Positions 44,560-54,825 of a stretch of DNA of 60,509 nt are shown piece after piece (position 1 is the stretch's first letter; each line of letters opens with the position of its first letter). Source of the DNA: Mucilaginibacter sp. (GTDB lineage: Bacteria > Bacteroidota > Bacteroidia > Sphingobacteriales > Sphingobacteriaceae); contig JANXTT010000069.1 in NCBI GenBank assembly GCA_025352225.1, positions 1 to 60,509 of the forward strand, given 5' to 3'. A program made the position numbers and the translations under genes. The notes beneath the pieces are model-generated. The model saw only the letters and a program-made list of their open reading frames with translations. It had not been told where the DNA came from and searched no databases.

Positions 44560-46986
44560 TTAATATTTGGCTTGTGAGTAAGGGTCAATGTATTGCAAAT
44601 AGGTATCAATTGATTGCAGTACAGCATAGTTTGCTAATACTGATGTACTTTGATCAGCCACGTTAGCAATTCGGGCTTGCCCATCAAAAACTTTCATATT
44701 ATTTAGGCTATTGGTTATTTTTAAATAAACCTGATCACCATTGGAATTAAATAATAACGTTGGGAAAGAGGCACCCGCTTTTTTACCATCAGGTACAACA
44801 GTAAATCCTTTTATTAAATGATATTTAATGAAATTGGTAACTAAAGCCACATCAGCACTTGTACTCGGGTTAAAGTTAGCAACCTTTATTACCCCGGTTC
44901 CTGTTGAAGGTAACCATCCATTGTTTACGGCATCCTGTATAGCTGTATTGCTGGGCACTAAAACAGTAAACGGAACAGCACCGTCAACTCCGGTAATTAC
45001 ACCTGTGGCAGGGTTATATAAAGCACTATTGTTTTTCAGGAATTGAAAAAACATATAAAATGGATCTGTTACATTTGTACCATACTTAGCTAAATTGGAA
45101 CCTACAGTATTAACAACTGTTGATGATGGAATTAAAAGCGGTGCACTGTCATTTACATAATATGTGATACCATTAGATGTTTGTTTAGGCGATGGATTAG
45201 GTGCAATTGCTGATACTTTAACCGGAACTGGGGTGTTATTTTCAGCATTACCGGCTGCAAAAAATTTATTCCCGGAAAATTTAACATACTCCGCAGCAGC
45301 ACCACCAAGGCCTGCACTCTCATAAATGCCAGAGCCCGAAACATTATTTAACTCGTTATTATCTGTTCTAAAGACCCCCATACTTATTATACGGGTTAAC
45401 AATGCTTGCGCGTTGGTATTACTAACATACCCACCAGGAGGAGGATTGTATGAGAAAGTTCCGGTTATTGAATTGTAACTAAATCCTGCCGCTGTTAACT
45501 GGGCATTAGACAGCATTATAATAGTAAACTTAAATGATGAAAGTGTAATTAGATTTCTTATTCCCGATGCATCTAAAATAGTTTTCATCATGCTATAAGC
45601 AGGATCTAGGTATACCCGGCCATATACTGTTGAGAATAAATTGGGTTCATTAATTTTAGTTGTTCCAAAAAAGAATCCATTACTACAAACTTTGGGATCA
45701 AATACATCAGTAACGGCATTTAACCGGGCAGGTTCGCCCTGAGTATTGGTATAACTGCTTGATGAAAATTTACTTGGCCAAAGCGGCAAAGTAAACATTT
45801 GGGCATTCAAAAGATCGGCTATTACATTTACAGGTAATTTATCTATTGAAGGATAGTGCTCTAACAGTACCGAATTAACATAAGCATCTAACTGTGTATT
45901 AGCCGGTGCAAACAAACCATATGTTAATGTTTGACCGCTAGTACCAACACCTAAAATACTTTCATTATTTAAAGCGAATGCTAAACCAGCACCAACTCCG
46001 GGAATACCTGGGAAAGTTTTAATATATACCGGAGCACTTGACCCTGTTTTTACCTGATTAAGGTGTGTAAAGTTATTGTCCTGCACATAGGCAACCATAT
46101 ACTTATCAAACAGTTGTTTAAAATGGCTATAAATAGCATTTGAAGCAAGGTATTCATCTAAATTTGGAAGGGGGGTTACAACGGTATTTACCTCATGTAT
46201 TACACCGTTTTCACAAATGATATCTGCATTAACTACAGCACCATCAATAACATTAAAACCAGTAAAGGCGCTGTTAGGATAAAAATAATTATAATCGGAT
46301 GCTGATAACCCTGCGCGGTCAAAATACCCTCCATTAGGAAAACTAGGATTAATAGAACTTGTAAAATAAGGAATGTATTTATTATTAAAGTCGTTCACTA
46401 CATACGGGTTAGTTGCATTTATAGCACCATTGACATTTGTACTAACTATATTTATTGTTTGATTTAAAAGTTGCGGCTGGGCGTTTGGAATATTGTTTAC
46501 AGTTAGAGTTGTTGTATCAACATCTTCATGATATGCTGTACGCCTTTTGAAAGCCTGATTGGGTTGATAACCCGGAGGAGAGCCTGGTACCACGCCTTGA
46601 AAATCAGCGATATGATCTGTTTTAGATGCGTTATATATTAAAGAATAAGTTACAATGCGTTTGGCCGTTTTAGCGTCAATTTGACCTATGCTTGTTATAC
46701 CTTTGGCAACATTAGCGGGATCTGCAAAAAATTTAGCGAAAGCTGCGTCATCCGGAGCGAACATAGTCCAATATCCTGAACTATTTAAAATATTGGTATA
46801 ATCTGCTTTATCAATGCATGCTAATAAGTTTGTAAAGTTCCCCTTTGATTGCAATGTTTGATAAATTGGCGGCGCAAGACTATCAGGGCGACCATAAAAT
46901 GCATCAAGTGCTTTTTTCTGGCAACCAGCTATAGCAAAAAACACTAATAATAACAAGTAGAATAAATTTTTAGGAAATTTATACAT
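44560..46986 (-). CDS. Multi-domain fasciclin (FAS1) lipoprotein, 808 residues
   Basis: A lipoprotein with lipobox ending FAIAGC (Cys22). At least three and probably four FAS1-like domains can be traced by their paired motifs: about 40-270 (WTMFAPDDAAFAKFF ... NGVIHEVNTVVTPLP), about 275-440 (TYGLFAPANTQLDAYV), about 450-600 (FTIIMLSNAQLTAAGFSY, the least complete) and about 630-790 (FTVLVPSNTAIQDAVNNGWLP ... LQSIDTYLQYIDP). It is the first gene of the seven-gene block and has a copy of the PUL promoter motif about 300 bp upstream. A long array of adhesion domains at the cell surface would suit binding of a large polysaccharide. The FAS1 call is good; the pectin-binding role is inferred. Confidence 0.85.
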   Translation of the reverse strand: MYKFPKNLFYLLLLVFFAIAGCQKKALDAFYGRPDSLAPPIYQTLQSKGNFTNLLACIDKADYTNILNSSGYWTMFAPDDAAFAKFFADPANVAKGITSIGQIDAKTAKRIVTYSLIYNASKTDHIADFQGVVPGSPPGYQPNQAFKRRTAYHEDVDTTTLTVNNIPNAQPQLLNQTINIVSTNVNGAINATNPYVVNDFNNKYIPYFTSSINPSFPNGGYFDRAGLSASDYNYFYPNSAFTGFNVIDGAVVNADIICENGVIHEVNTVVTPLPNLDEYLASNAIYSHFKQLFDKYMVAYVQDNNFTHLNQVKTGSSAPVYIKTFPGIPGVGAGLAFALNNESILGVGTSGQTLTYGLFAPANTQLDAYVNSVLLEHYPSIDKLPVNVIADLLNAQMFTLPLWPSKFSSSSYTNTQGEPARLNAVTDVFDPKVCSNGFFFGTTKINEPNLFSTVYGRVYLDPAYSMMKTILDASGIRNLITLSSFKFTIIMLSNAQLTAAGFSYNSITGTFSYNPPPGGYVSNTNAQALLTRIISMGVFRTDNNELNNVSGSGIYESAGLGGAAAEYVKFSGNKFFAAGNAENNTPVPVKVSAIAPNPSPKQTSNGITYYVNDSAPLLIPSSTVVNTVGSNLAKYGTNVTDPFYMFFQFLKNNSALYNPATGVITGVDGAVPFTVLVPSNTAIQDAVNNGWLPSTGTGVIKVANFNPSTSADVALVTNFIKYHLIKGFTVVPDGKKAGASFPTLLFNSNGDQVYLKITNSLNNMKVFDGQARIANVADQSTSVLANYAVLQSIDTYLQYIDPYSQAKY

Positions 46987-47511
46987 GGTTTAACAATATT
47001 TATGTTTATATAATAAGATAAATAATCACATTGACAATTTGTGCTATTTGGGTATACAAATACTCATATATAGCACTCTTATCAATTTACTGTGAATTTA
47101 AAGTTGATGAGGGTTGCAGAAATTATCTTTACCCCGGACTTATAGTTGTAGTGATACGACAATAGAATATATAATTGCGTAAAAATTCCTTCATAATTTT
47201 ACTAGTTATTGGTTAGTGACAGCGTGACCTTAAATGTGTTAAGTACACTTATAATAATGTTAAAAGTATACACAATTATTGCAACAACTATCCTGTTCTA
47301 TCCTGAATTTAGAAAATACTTGAAATTTAAAAAATGCCACATAGTAGTATAAGCTAATAAAATTAATATAATAGTTAATTTTTATTAGCTGAAGTATTAT
47401 ACGATAAATACTTAAATTAGTTGTTTAAATTAATTAAGAAGTTATTTCTAAGTTAAACAGATAAAATTTGTAATATTTTTTTAGAAAAACACATATGTTA
47501 ACAATATTGCA
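46987..47511 (-). promoter_or_regulatory. Intergenic region between GH2 and the FAS1/SusCD block
   Basis: About 525 bp without a gene. It contains promoter copy B at 47261-47310 and, nearer to the GH2 stop, very AT-rich sequence (47330-47510) in which I see no firm terminator. The predicted 5' untranslated region of the FAS1/SusCD transcript is long, about 265 nt. Confidence 0.5.
47261..47310 (-). promoter_or_regulatory. PUL promoter with direct-repeat activator site (copy B, FAS1/SusCD block)
   Basis: Two perfect CAGGAT half-sites in gene direction at 47300-47305 and 47290-47295, 10 bp apart. After 21 nt comes TACTTTTA at 47261-47268, differing from TAnnTTTG only in the last base. The same 8-mer at the same distance occurs in copy E. 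It would drive all seven genes from 46986 down to 31328. Confidence 0.7.
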
Positions 47512-49932
47512 TTACTTAGCCTTAATCAATGCAACTTTTATGGTTGCGGGTTGCAAACCATCAGCGGTTGCAGTTAATATAACCTCGCCTTGTTTTTGTT
47601 TAGCTTGAATTACGGCTAAAGCTAAACCATGAAATACCTTACGGTTATTCGCTTTAAAAGAGTCGTGGCTTATAGGATCACCGTTATCAACTCCGGCTAT
47701 AAAAGCTTCGCCATTAATTTGGAAATTTATTCGATTATCCGCATTGGGTACAATAATTCCGTTGTTATCCAATATGCGCACTGTTATAAAAGACAAATCA
47801 CTTCCATCTGCTGTTATCGTGTTTCTGTCGGCTGTTAATTCTATTTTGGCAGGGCTACCGGCTGTTTTGATTTCAGTTGTTAAAACAACACTGCCATTTT
47901 TCCGTGATATTGCTTTTAAAACCCCTGGTTCGTATTTTATCCGCCACAGTAAATGTAAATCATCACCTTGTTTAGTTTTAATACCCTGCGATTTTCCATT
48001 TAAAAACAATTCCACCTCATCGGCCTGGCTATAGTATGCCCAAACGTCAACTGTTTTACCTGCTTCCCAATTCCAATGTGGCAGTAAATGTAACACAGGT
48101 GTGCTGGTCCATTCGCTCTGGTACATATAATATACGTCTTTAGGAAAACCCGCTAAGTCAACTATGCCAAAATAAGAGCTACGTGCGGGCCAGCTATATG
48201 GTGTAGGCTCACCTAAATAATCAAACCCGGTCCAAATAAACATCCCTGAAAGAAAATCATATTTTTTTATAAATTTCCAGGTTTCCTCGTGCGTTGATCC
48301 CCACGGAGCCGATACATTATCATATGCGGATACGGTATAGTCTACGTTCATTCTACCTGCTTTACGATTCGGTTTTTCATTAGTCCATCTGCGTATAGAA
48401 TCAGACGGCATATCATAAAAACCACGGGTTTCTAATGCTGATGTGGTTTCACTTCCAATAAATTTTTTTCCAGGGTAACGATCATGAAAATGAGGAAGGT
48501 CATTATGGTGATAATTATAACCTACCAGATCAACCGCTCCCGATTTTATTATTTGATTTCTGGTATCCGGATTATTGTTTGCTGCTGTTATTGGCCTTGT
48601 AATATCCAAACTATGAACAATAGCGGCTAATTCGCGTGCCATTATAAACCCACTTGTGTCTGATTGCTGGGGTATTTCGTTGCCTATGCTCCACATCAGC
48701 ACCGACGGATGATTGCGATCCCGTAGTATTTGGTCTTCAAGATCACGTTTATGCCATTCATTAAAAAAGAGGTGGTAATCATATGGTTTTTTACCGCGCT
48801 GCCAGCAATCAAACGCTTCGTCCATTACAATGAACCCCATTTTATCAGTAAGATTTAATAACTCTGGTGCCGGCGGATTATGAGATGTGCGGATGGCATT
48901 ACAACCCATCGCCTTTAATATTTCTAACTGGCGCTCTAAGGCCCTTGTATTGATAGCCGCGCCTAAACAACCCAGATCGTGATGATCACATACCCCTAAT
49001 ATTTTTAATGGCTTACCGTTCAGCGTAAATCCTTTATCAGCATCAAAATTAAAATACCTTATACCCAAAGGTGTTTTATACTCATCAACTACAGTTCCGG
49101 CAGATATTACTTTTGTTACTACAGTATACATATTAGGGTTATCAACCGACCATAACTGAGGGTTACTTACTGTAAAGTCTTGGTTAACAATTGTAACCGA
49201 ATCTTTCAATACAATACCTGGTGTAGTATTTGCGGCAACTGCTCTTCCACTTATGTTGTAAATGAGGGATGTAATAATTACATGTTCAGGTTTACCAGTA
49301 TATTTTTTTATACTGGTTTTTAAGTTTATAGATGCCGACTGCTCATTTACTTTCGGAGTAGTTACAAAGGTACCCCAGTGATCAACAGCAATTTTATTTG
49401 TTTTTATCAACCATACATTACGATATATACCCGAGCCTGAGTACCAGCGTGAATTAGGCTGTTTTGAATTGTCAACTTTTACAGCGATCACATTTTTTTG
49501 ATTGCCATATTTTAAATATGCTGTTAAGTTATATTGAAATGATATATACCCATTTGGCCTAAAACCTAGATGGTGCCCATTGATCCAAACATCGCTTTTT
49601 TGATAAACTCCGTCAAATTCGACAGATACCTGCTTGCTTTTATCCCCCTCCGGCAATGTAAAAGTTTTACGGTACCAGCCAATACCGCCCGGTAATGCCC
49701 CACCCTCTGGCGAAGCAGGGTTATCTTTACTAAATTCGCCCTCAATGCTCCAATCGTGAGGTAAATTAAGTACACGCCATTTTGAATCGTCGGTGCTGAT
49801 TTTTTCCCCTTTATCAATATCCCCAAGGGTAAATAACCAGTTCTGATTGAAGTTTATAGATTTTGCATTCTGTGCTGATAAATTCAATACTGTGCCCGCT
49901 ACAATACATAGCAGCAAATAAATATTTTTCAT
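47512..49932 (-). CDS. Glycoside hydrolase family 2, probable beta-galactosidase
   Basis: An 806-residue secreted enzyme (signal peptide ending LNLSAQ). GH2 blocks: WRVLNLPHDWSIEGEFSKDNPASPEGGALPGGIGWYRKTF, VWINGHHLGFRPNGYISFQYNLT, VCDHHDLGCLGAAINTRALERQLEILKAMGCNAIRTSHNPPAPE, acid/base Glu419 in WSIGNEIPQQ and nucleophile Glu495 in FIGSETTS. C-terminal DUF4982-like and Big_1-like domains follow (WAYYSQADEVELFLNGKSQG, AGSPAKIELTADRNTI). It resembles the other GH2 at 22118 in layout but is clearly a different paralogue. It lies 127 bp after a SusCD pair, separated by a large hairpin. Galactan side-chain trimming is the likely role. Confidence 0.92.
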   Translation of the reverse strand: MKNIYLLLCIVAGTVLNLSAQNAKSINFNQNWLFTLGDIDKGEKISTDDSKWRVLNLPHDWSIEGEFSKDNPASPEGGALPGGIGWYRKTFTLPEGDKSKQVSVEFDGVYQKSDVWINGHHLGFRPNGYISFQYNLTAYLKYGNQKNVIAVKVDNSKQPNSRWYSGSGIYRNVWLIKTNKIAVDHWGTFVTTPKVNEQSASINLKTSIKKYTGKPEHVIITSLIYNISGRAVAANTTPGIVLKDSVTIVNQDFTVSNPQLWSVDNPNMYTVVTKVISAGTVVDEYKTPLGIRYFNFDADKGFTLNGKPLKILGVCDHHDLGCLGAAINTRALERQLEILKAMGCNAIRTSHNPPAPELLNLTDKMGFIVMDEAFDCWQRGKKPYDYHLFFNEWHKRDLEDQILRDRNHPSVLMWSIGNEIPQQSDTSGFIMARELAAIVHSLDITRPITAANNNPDTRNQIIKSGAVDLVGYNYHHNDLPHFHDRYPGKKFIGSETTSALETRGFYDMPSDSIRRWTNEKPNRKAGRMNVDYTVSAYDNVSAPWGSTHEETWKFIKKYDFLSGMFIWTGFDYLGEPTPYSWPARSSYFGIVDLAGFPKDVYYMYQSEWTSTPVLHLLPHWNWEAGKTVDVWAYYSQADEVELFLNGKSQGIKTKQGDDLHLLWRIKYEPGVLKAISRKNGSVVLTTEIKTAGSPAKIELTADRNTITADGSDLSFITVRILDNNGIIVPNADNRINFQINGEAFIAGVDNGDPISHDSFKANNRKVFHGLALAVIQAKQKQGEVILTATADGLQPATIKVALIKAK

Positions 49933-49992
49933 GATTGTGGATGTGTATAACTGGCTTTATAATATTGCTAATATATTATAAAGATAACATAC

Positions 49993-50045
49993 AACAAACA
50001 AACAAAGCGACCTATTTTTTTAACAGATCGCTTTGTTTGTTTGTT
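49993..50045 (-). terminator. Large hairpin after SusD, probable terminator
   Basis: A perfect 18-bp stem pairs 49993-50010 with 50028-50045 around a 17-nt loop. On the minus strand its 3' arm is the T-rich TTTGTTTGTTTGTT sequence. It begins 15 bp after the SusD stop and lies 60 bp before the GH2 start, so it probably ends or attenuates the SusCD transcript. Confidence 0.8.
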
Positions 50046-50059
50046 TGTTATATATATAA

Positions 50060-51595
50060 TTAATACCCGGTGTTTTGAGTATATAAACCGGGGGCGGCAT
50101 CTAACTGCGATTGTGGAACAGGGTATACCACATAAGCGGATGCAACCTGGCTCATCTGGTGTTTGGTATCTTCAGTCGCTATCCAATTATTCATTATCGT
50201 TACCAAATTACCACTACGTTGCAGATCGAACCAACGAGAACCTTCATTTGCAAATTCTTTTCTGCGCTCATCATATAATTGCGCTAGTGTTACATTTACA
50301 AGCGGAATAGTACCTACTCCGGTTGCTCTGATCCTGACCTGATTAACCACATTATCAACATCTGTTAATTGCGATCCGGGTGCCCCGTTTAAAACACATT
50401 CTGCTTTTAGTAACAGCACATCAGTATACCTTATTGCTATAAAATTAATACCCCAGTCAAAACGGCTGGTTTTAGGTATTTGGGTGAAATCGATCCATTT
50501 TTTAAAGAATGGGCGTGCCTCTGTACTACCGGCATCTATATATGGAGTAGTGTTGATATTGAACGTCTTTCGTACATCATTAGCAGCATAATCATTTAAC
50601 AGGTCGTTTGATACCGGTATAATCTCAAGGCTTCCGTTTGCCTTGCTATCCCCTTTAGTTTTAAAATATCCATTTGGAGCCAGATCCCAAGGGTATGTAG
50701 CCCCATATAAGGATGCTGTACCGCTTGCACCTGTTAAATACATTACATCAAATATTGCCTCTTTATTTACTGCCGGACTTTGGTTTGCATATGAAAATAT
50801 ACTTGCATAATTTGCATTAAAAGCAAATGGCCCGGTAGTAATAATATCATTCAATAATGGTAAAGCTAAATTCCATTCGCTTAAACCCAGGCCAGGTCCA
50901 TCAATTCCATATGTTGGGCCTGAGCGTGTCATGTAAACAAGCGCCAGCGTAGCCTCGGCAGCATATTTTGTTGCCCTGCCAACATCTACCCCAGTATATG
51001 AGGGTGGCAAATTTGCCAAAGCAAACTGAAGATCGGCAATAATAAATTTATATACATCAGCTACCGGGCTGCGTGATAGTGCATTGGCCTCGCTAACTAA
51101 CAATGGATGATCAACAATAGGCACTTTGCCAAAGTACTTCACCAAATCAAAATAATAAAAGGCACGTAAATATTTGGCTTCGGCCTGCAACCTGGTTGCT
51201 AAGGTTGGAGAGTTTATATAACTGCCATTCTTAGTAATTTGATCAAGCAATGTATTAGCCCTAAATATGCCATTAAAGTCGGTATTCCATGCTTCTTCCA
51301 CATAAACATTGCCGGTTATTGTTTTTTGGAAATTATTGATCGGGTCCCAATCGCGTACGCCCAGGCTGGATACGCCATAAATATTATCTGATCGTATCTC
51401 CGAAAGGTTCATTAACCGATCAGGATATCCTCTTAAGTCACTATATATTGCACTGGTTCCTTGAATAAAATCGCTCGGTGATTTATAAAATGTGGGTGTT
51501 GTACCCGACGAAATCGGAACCTGATTCAAATCCTTATTACATGAGGATGCCAGGATAGTTAATGCTATTGTTGATATAAAAAATACCTTCTTCAT
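50060..51595 (-). CDS. SusD/RagB family outer-membrane lipoprotein
   Basis: A 511-residue SusD homologue from the ATG at 51595; the longer frame only adds six residues before the signal peptide. Lipobox ends LASSC (Cys19). Family marks: PTFYKSPSDFIQGTSAIYSDLRGY, LQAEAKYLRAFYYFDLVKYFGKVPIVDHPL, GRATKYAAEATLALVYMTR, YTDVLLLKAECVLNG and LYDERRKEFANEGSRWFDLQRSGN. It lies 20 bp after its SusC partner and is followed by an 18-bp hairpin. It is the best match of the three to the classical SusD pattern. The cognate glycan is inferred to be a pectic oligosaccharide. Confidence 0.96.
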   Translation of the reverse strand: MKKVFFISTIALTILASSCNKDLNQVPISSGTTPTFYKSPSDFIQGTSAIYSDLRGYPDRLMNLSEIRSDNIYGVSSLGVRDWDPINNFQKTITGNVYVEEAWNTDFNGIFRANTLLDQITKNGSYINSPTLATRLQAEAKYLRAFYYFDLVKYFGKVPIVDHPLLVSEANALSRSPVADVYKFIIADLQFALANLPPSYTGVDVGRATKYAAEATLALVYMTRSGPTYGIDGPGLGLSEWNLALPLLNDIITTGPFAFNANYASIFSYANQSPAVNKEAIFDVMYLTGASGTASLYGATYPWDLAPNGYFKTKGDSKANGSLEIIPVSNDLLNDYAANDVRKTFNINTTPYIDAGSTEARPFFKKWIDFTQIPKTSRFDWGINFIAIRYTDVLLLKAECVLNGAPGSQLTDVDNVVNQVRIRATGVGTIPLVNVTLAQLYDERRKEFANEGSRWFDLQRSGNLVTIMNNWIATEDTKHQMSQVASAYVVYPVPQSQLDAAPGLYTQNTGY

Positions 51596-51615
51596 TTTTT
51601 TATTAATTATCATAA

Positions 51616-54600
51616 TTAAAAAGTAACATTTAGGCCTACTATTAATGATTTAGCTAATGGTAAACCACCATAATCTCCAGGTGAAAGATAATTGGCGTTT
51701 CCGCTCAGATCTGTATTTGTTGCATCCGGATTAGCACCTCCATAGTATTTATCATGACCAAAAAAGTTTTCGGCTGTGATAAATACACGTGCGTTTTGTA
51801 CAACTTTCTTTTTCATTAAGCTCCCTAAATTGTATCCCAATGTAATGTCGCGTACACGGATATAATCAGACGAGTACAGCCAATCAGTATTTACTATTCT
51901 GCCAAATGTAGAATAAGCCTTACTTACTCTGCCTGCTCCTGGGTCGTCAGGAGATTTCCATCTGTTCGCATAAAATTCGGGCGCGTTATCTGTAAAGCCC
52001 TGCCCTGTCCGTGTAATAGCCCTACCTAACAACGAATAAATTGAGCCGCCATTTTGGCCCTGAACTAATACGCTCAAATCAAAACCTTTATAGTGAAATG
52101 TATTGGTAATACCCCAAATAAAATCGGGGTTAGGGTGGCCAACAATTTGGCGGTCATTAGCATCAATAACACCATCGTGATTATAATCCTCGTATTTGGG
52201 ATCGCCTATAGTTTCAGTCCCGAAAACGGCAGCATGGTTATTGATATCATCTTGTGACAGTATGCCAACCTGCTTTACAACATAAATACTGTTTAAAGGC
52301 TCTCCCACTTTTAATATGAAATTGGAAATATCAAACGAGGAAGGTATTAAAACTTGCGATTGGCCCGGCCCAAGTGCAACTACTTTATTGGTATTATGGC
52401 TTAAATTAAGCGTTGTACTCCATTGAAACTTTCCTATCAAGTTACGTGTAGTTAATTCCAGCTCTTCGCCAATATTTCTAACTGATCCGGTATTACTGAA
52501 AAAGATCGGGAAACCAGTAGTTTCTGGAACTCCAACATTTAATAATAACTTAGTATTCAATTTATTATAATAATCAAATGATCCTGTTATTCTATTATCC
52601 AGTATACCAAAATCTATACCGGCATCATAGGTTACTGATCTTTCCCATTGCAGATCGGGGTTTGCAATTTTATTTGGTGCCTGGCCTGTAATGGCAACCT
52701 GGGTAGCTCCAAAACTATAACCACCTGTCCCTAGGGTAGCTATTGAACCATAGTCGGTTACATTATTAGTACCATTAACACCTACACTTGCCCGTACTTT
52801 TAGATCACTTATAACTGGAATCTTCTTCATAAAATCTTCCTGATCCACCCTCCACCCTATTGATGCTGACGGGAACACACCATATTTTGTATTTAGGCCA
52901 AACCGCGAAGATCCGTCTTCGCGTAAACTTGCTGACAATAGATATTTATCTTTATATGCATATTGAAAACGACCAAAATAGGATATTAAAACGTTTTCGG
53001 TTCCTGTTGTATTACCTGTAACTGCAGAAGCCGCGTTTAAAGTTTGTATAATACTACTGGTATAACCGCCACTTGATGATAGGGTTGAATTATCTGTCCT
53101 GTCGAAATTATAGGATTGCCCCAATAGGATATTTAAACTATGATTGCTTTTAATTATGGTATTATAAGTTAGCGTATTTTCGTTTACAAAGGTTTGCCTT
53201 TTGTAAGTACTGTAACTTCCGGATGTATTTACCGTTAAATTTGGGTTGGTAGTTGCATTAAAAGTACGGCTTAGTAATGTACTTGCAACCGTGTATGGCG
53301 TATATGACCGGGAAGTATTATCGGTATTATCTAAGTTTAATGAGCTTTTAAAAGTTAAACCTTTAAATATTTGATATTCGCCATAAACAGTGGCCAGCGT
53401 ACGGTATTTTTTAGATTCGCCTACAATATTTTCCAATTTGCCAACAGTGCTATTGGTTGAAGTGCTCCATACATATTGCGCATTTTTAAATGTGTTTGGA
53501 TAATTACCAACAGTATCTTCCTGAACGGGTGTAAAACTAAGAGACTGGTGATAAATATTATCTTTACCCTCAACCCCCGGATCTTCAGTTATAGAATAAG
53601 TTGGGGCTAAATTTAAACCGAATTTTAAATTATTAGTAGCTTTCACTTCTACATTTGCCCTTACAGAGTAAACCTGATAACCAGTGTTTTTAACAAATCC
53701 ATTTTGATCTGCATAATTACCCGATATAAAATATTTAACAGCGTCTGTACCACCACCAACAGAAACTTCGTGATTTTGCATTAAACCCTTTCTAAATATC
53801 TGATCTTGCCAGTCAACAAACTCTAACCCAGGGTGGCCCGGTATTGACCAACGCGGGTCAAGAAAATAAGCGTTTGTGAAAGGCCCGGCAATTGCAGTGC
53901 GGGTGGCAGCATTATCACTTGCTGTTGCTCCTTTTGCGCCAAAGTCATTTACGTATTTCGCATTAATCATTTCGGTAGCACGGTCTATCCAGCCCTGACC
54001 ATCCAGCATATTTAATTTTCTGCTGGCCTGGTTAAAACCTACATAAGTATTATAGCTAATTTTTGGAGTCCCGGTTTTCCCCTTTTTTGTGGTGATTAAA
54101 ACTACTCCGTTTGATGCTCTTGAGCCATAAATTGCCGCTGCAGCCGCATCTTTTAAAACTTCAATAGATTCAATATCATTGGGGTTTATATTATCCAAAG
54201 GGTTACCCGAGCTAAAGTTTCCGGCACCATTGGTACTGGCATTTGATAGTGGAAATCCGTCAATAACATATAGTGGCTCGTTACCTGCACTTATTGAACC
54301 TGTACCCCTTATTTGCACACTAAATGGTTTACCAGGGGTGCCGTTAGTTTGTTTAACCGTAACCCCTGCTAATTGGCCCACCAATGCCTGGTCAACTCGG
54401 GTAATGGCGCGTTCATCAAGGTTTTCGCCACTCATTTTGGCTAACGCCCCTGTTACATTTCCGCGCTTTTGAGTACCATAACCAATAACTACAACTTCGT
54501 TTAGCTGCTTATTATTAGCAATCATAGTAACATTAACAATATTGCTGTTAGCTACAATAACTTGTTGATCTATATAACCGATATACTTAAATATCAGGGC

Positions 54601-54825
54601 ATCACCTTTATTTACACTAATGGAGAATTTACCATTAATATCTGTTACTGTGCCCTTATTGGTTCCCTTTATAAGTACAGAGAGAGACGGCAGTGTTGTG
54701 CCATCTTCGTCTTTAACTACGCCGGTAACATTAACTTGTGCAAAAACATTTGAAATACTGAATAAAAACAGAATCAGCAACAAATTCGTTCGTCTTAAAA
54801 GAGACATAAAATAAATTTTGTTCAT
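51616..54825 (-). CDS. SusC/RagA family TonB-linked outer-membrane protein
   Basis: A 1069-residue SusC from the ATG at 54825; an ATG at 54807 is also possible. The longer frame to 54945 is rejected because the predicted transcript starts near 54949 and the extra residues do not look like a signal. Signal peptide ends SNVFAQ. The carboxypeptidase-regulatory-like domain (VNVTGVVKDEDGTTLPSLSVLIKG) is followed by the classic NEVVVIGYGTQKRGNVTGA and a plug with VDQALVGQLAGVTVKQTNGTPG, YVIDGFPLSN and IEVLKDAAAAAIYGSRASNGVVLITTKKG. The barrel has YEDYNHDGVIDANDRQIVGHPNPDFIWGITNT. It forms an operon with the SusD 20 bp downstream and has its own copy of the PUL promoter. Confidence 0.96.
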   Translation of the reverse strand: MNKIYFMSLLRRTNLLLILFLFSISNVFAQVNVTGVVKDEDGTTLPSLSVLIKGTNKGTVTDINGKFSISVNKGDALIFKYIGYIDQQVIVANSNIVNVTMIANNKQLNEVVVIGYGTQKRGNVTGALAKMSGENLDERAITRVDQALVGQLAGVTVKQTNGTPGKPFSVQIRGTGSISAGNEPLYVIDGFPLSNASTNGAGNFSSGNPLDNINPNDIESIEVLKDAAAAAIYGSRASNGVVLITTKKGKTGTPKISYNTYVGFNQASRKLNMLDGQGWIDRATEMINAKYVNDFGAKGATASDNAATRTAIAGPFTNAYFLDPRWSIPGHPGLEFVDWQDQIFRKGLMQNHEVSVGGGTDAVKYFISGNYADQNGFVKNTGYQVYSVRANVEVKATNNLKFGLNLAPTYSITEDPGVEGKDNIYHQSLSFTPVQEDTVGNYPNTFKNAQYVWSTSTNSTVGKLENIVGESKKYRTLATVYGEYQIFKGLTFKSSLNLDNTDNTSRSYTPYTVASTLLSRTFNATTNPNLTVNTSGSYSTYKRQTFVNENTLTYNTIIKSNHSLNILLGQSYNFDRTDNSTLSSSGGYTSSIIQTLNAASAVTGNTTGTENVLISYFGRFQYAYKDKYLLSASLREDGSSRFGLNTKYGVFPSASIGWRVDQEDFMKKIPVISDLKVRASVGVNGTNNVTDYGSIATLGTGGYSFGATQVAITGQAPNKIANPDLQWERSVTYDAGIDFGILDNRITGSFDYYNKLNTKLLLNVGVPETTGFPIFFSNTGSVRNIGEELELTTRNLIGKFQWSTTLNLSHNTNKVVALGPGQSQVLIPSSFDISNFILKVGEPLNSIYVVKQVGILSQDDINNHAAVFGTETIGDPKYEDYNHDGVIDANDRQIVGHPNPDFIWGITNTFHYKGFDLSVLVQGQNGGSIYSLLGRAITRTGQGFTDNAPEFYANRWKSPDDPGAGRVSKAYSTFGRIVNTDWLYSSDYIRVRDITLGYNLGSLMKKKVVQNARVFITAENFFGHDKYYGGANPDATNTDLSGNANYLSPGDYGGLPLAKSLIVGLNVTF

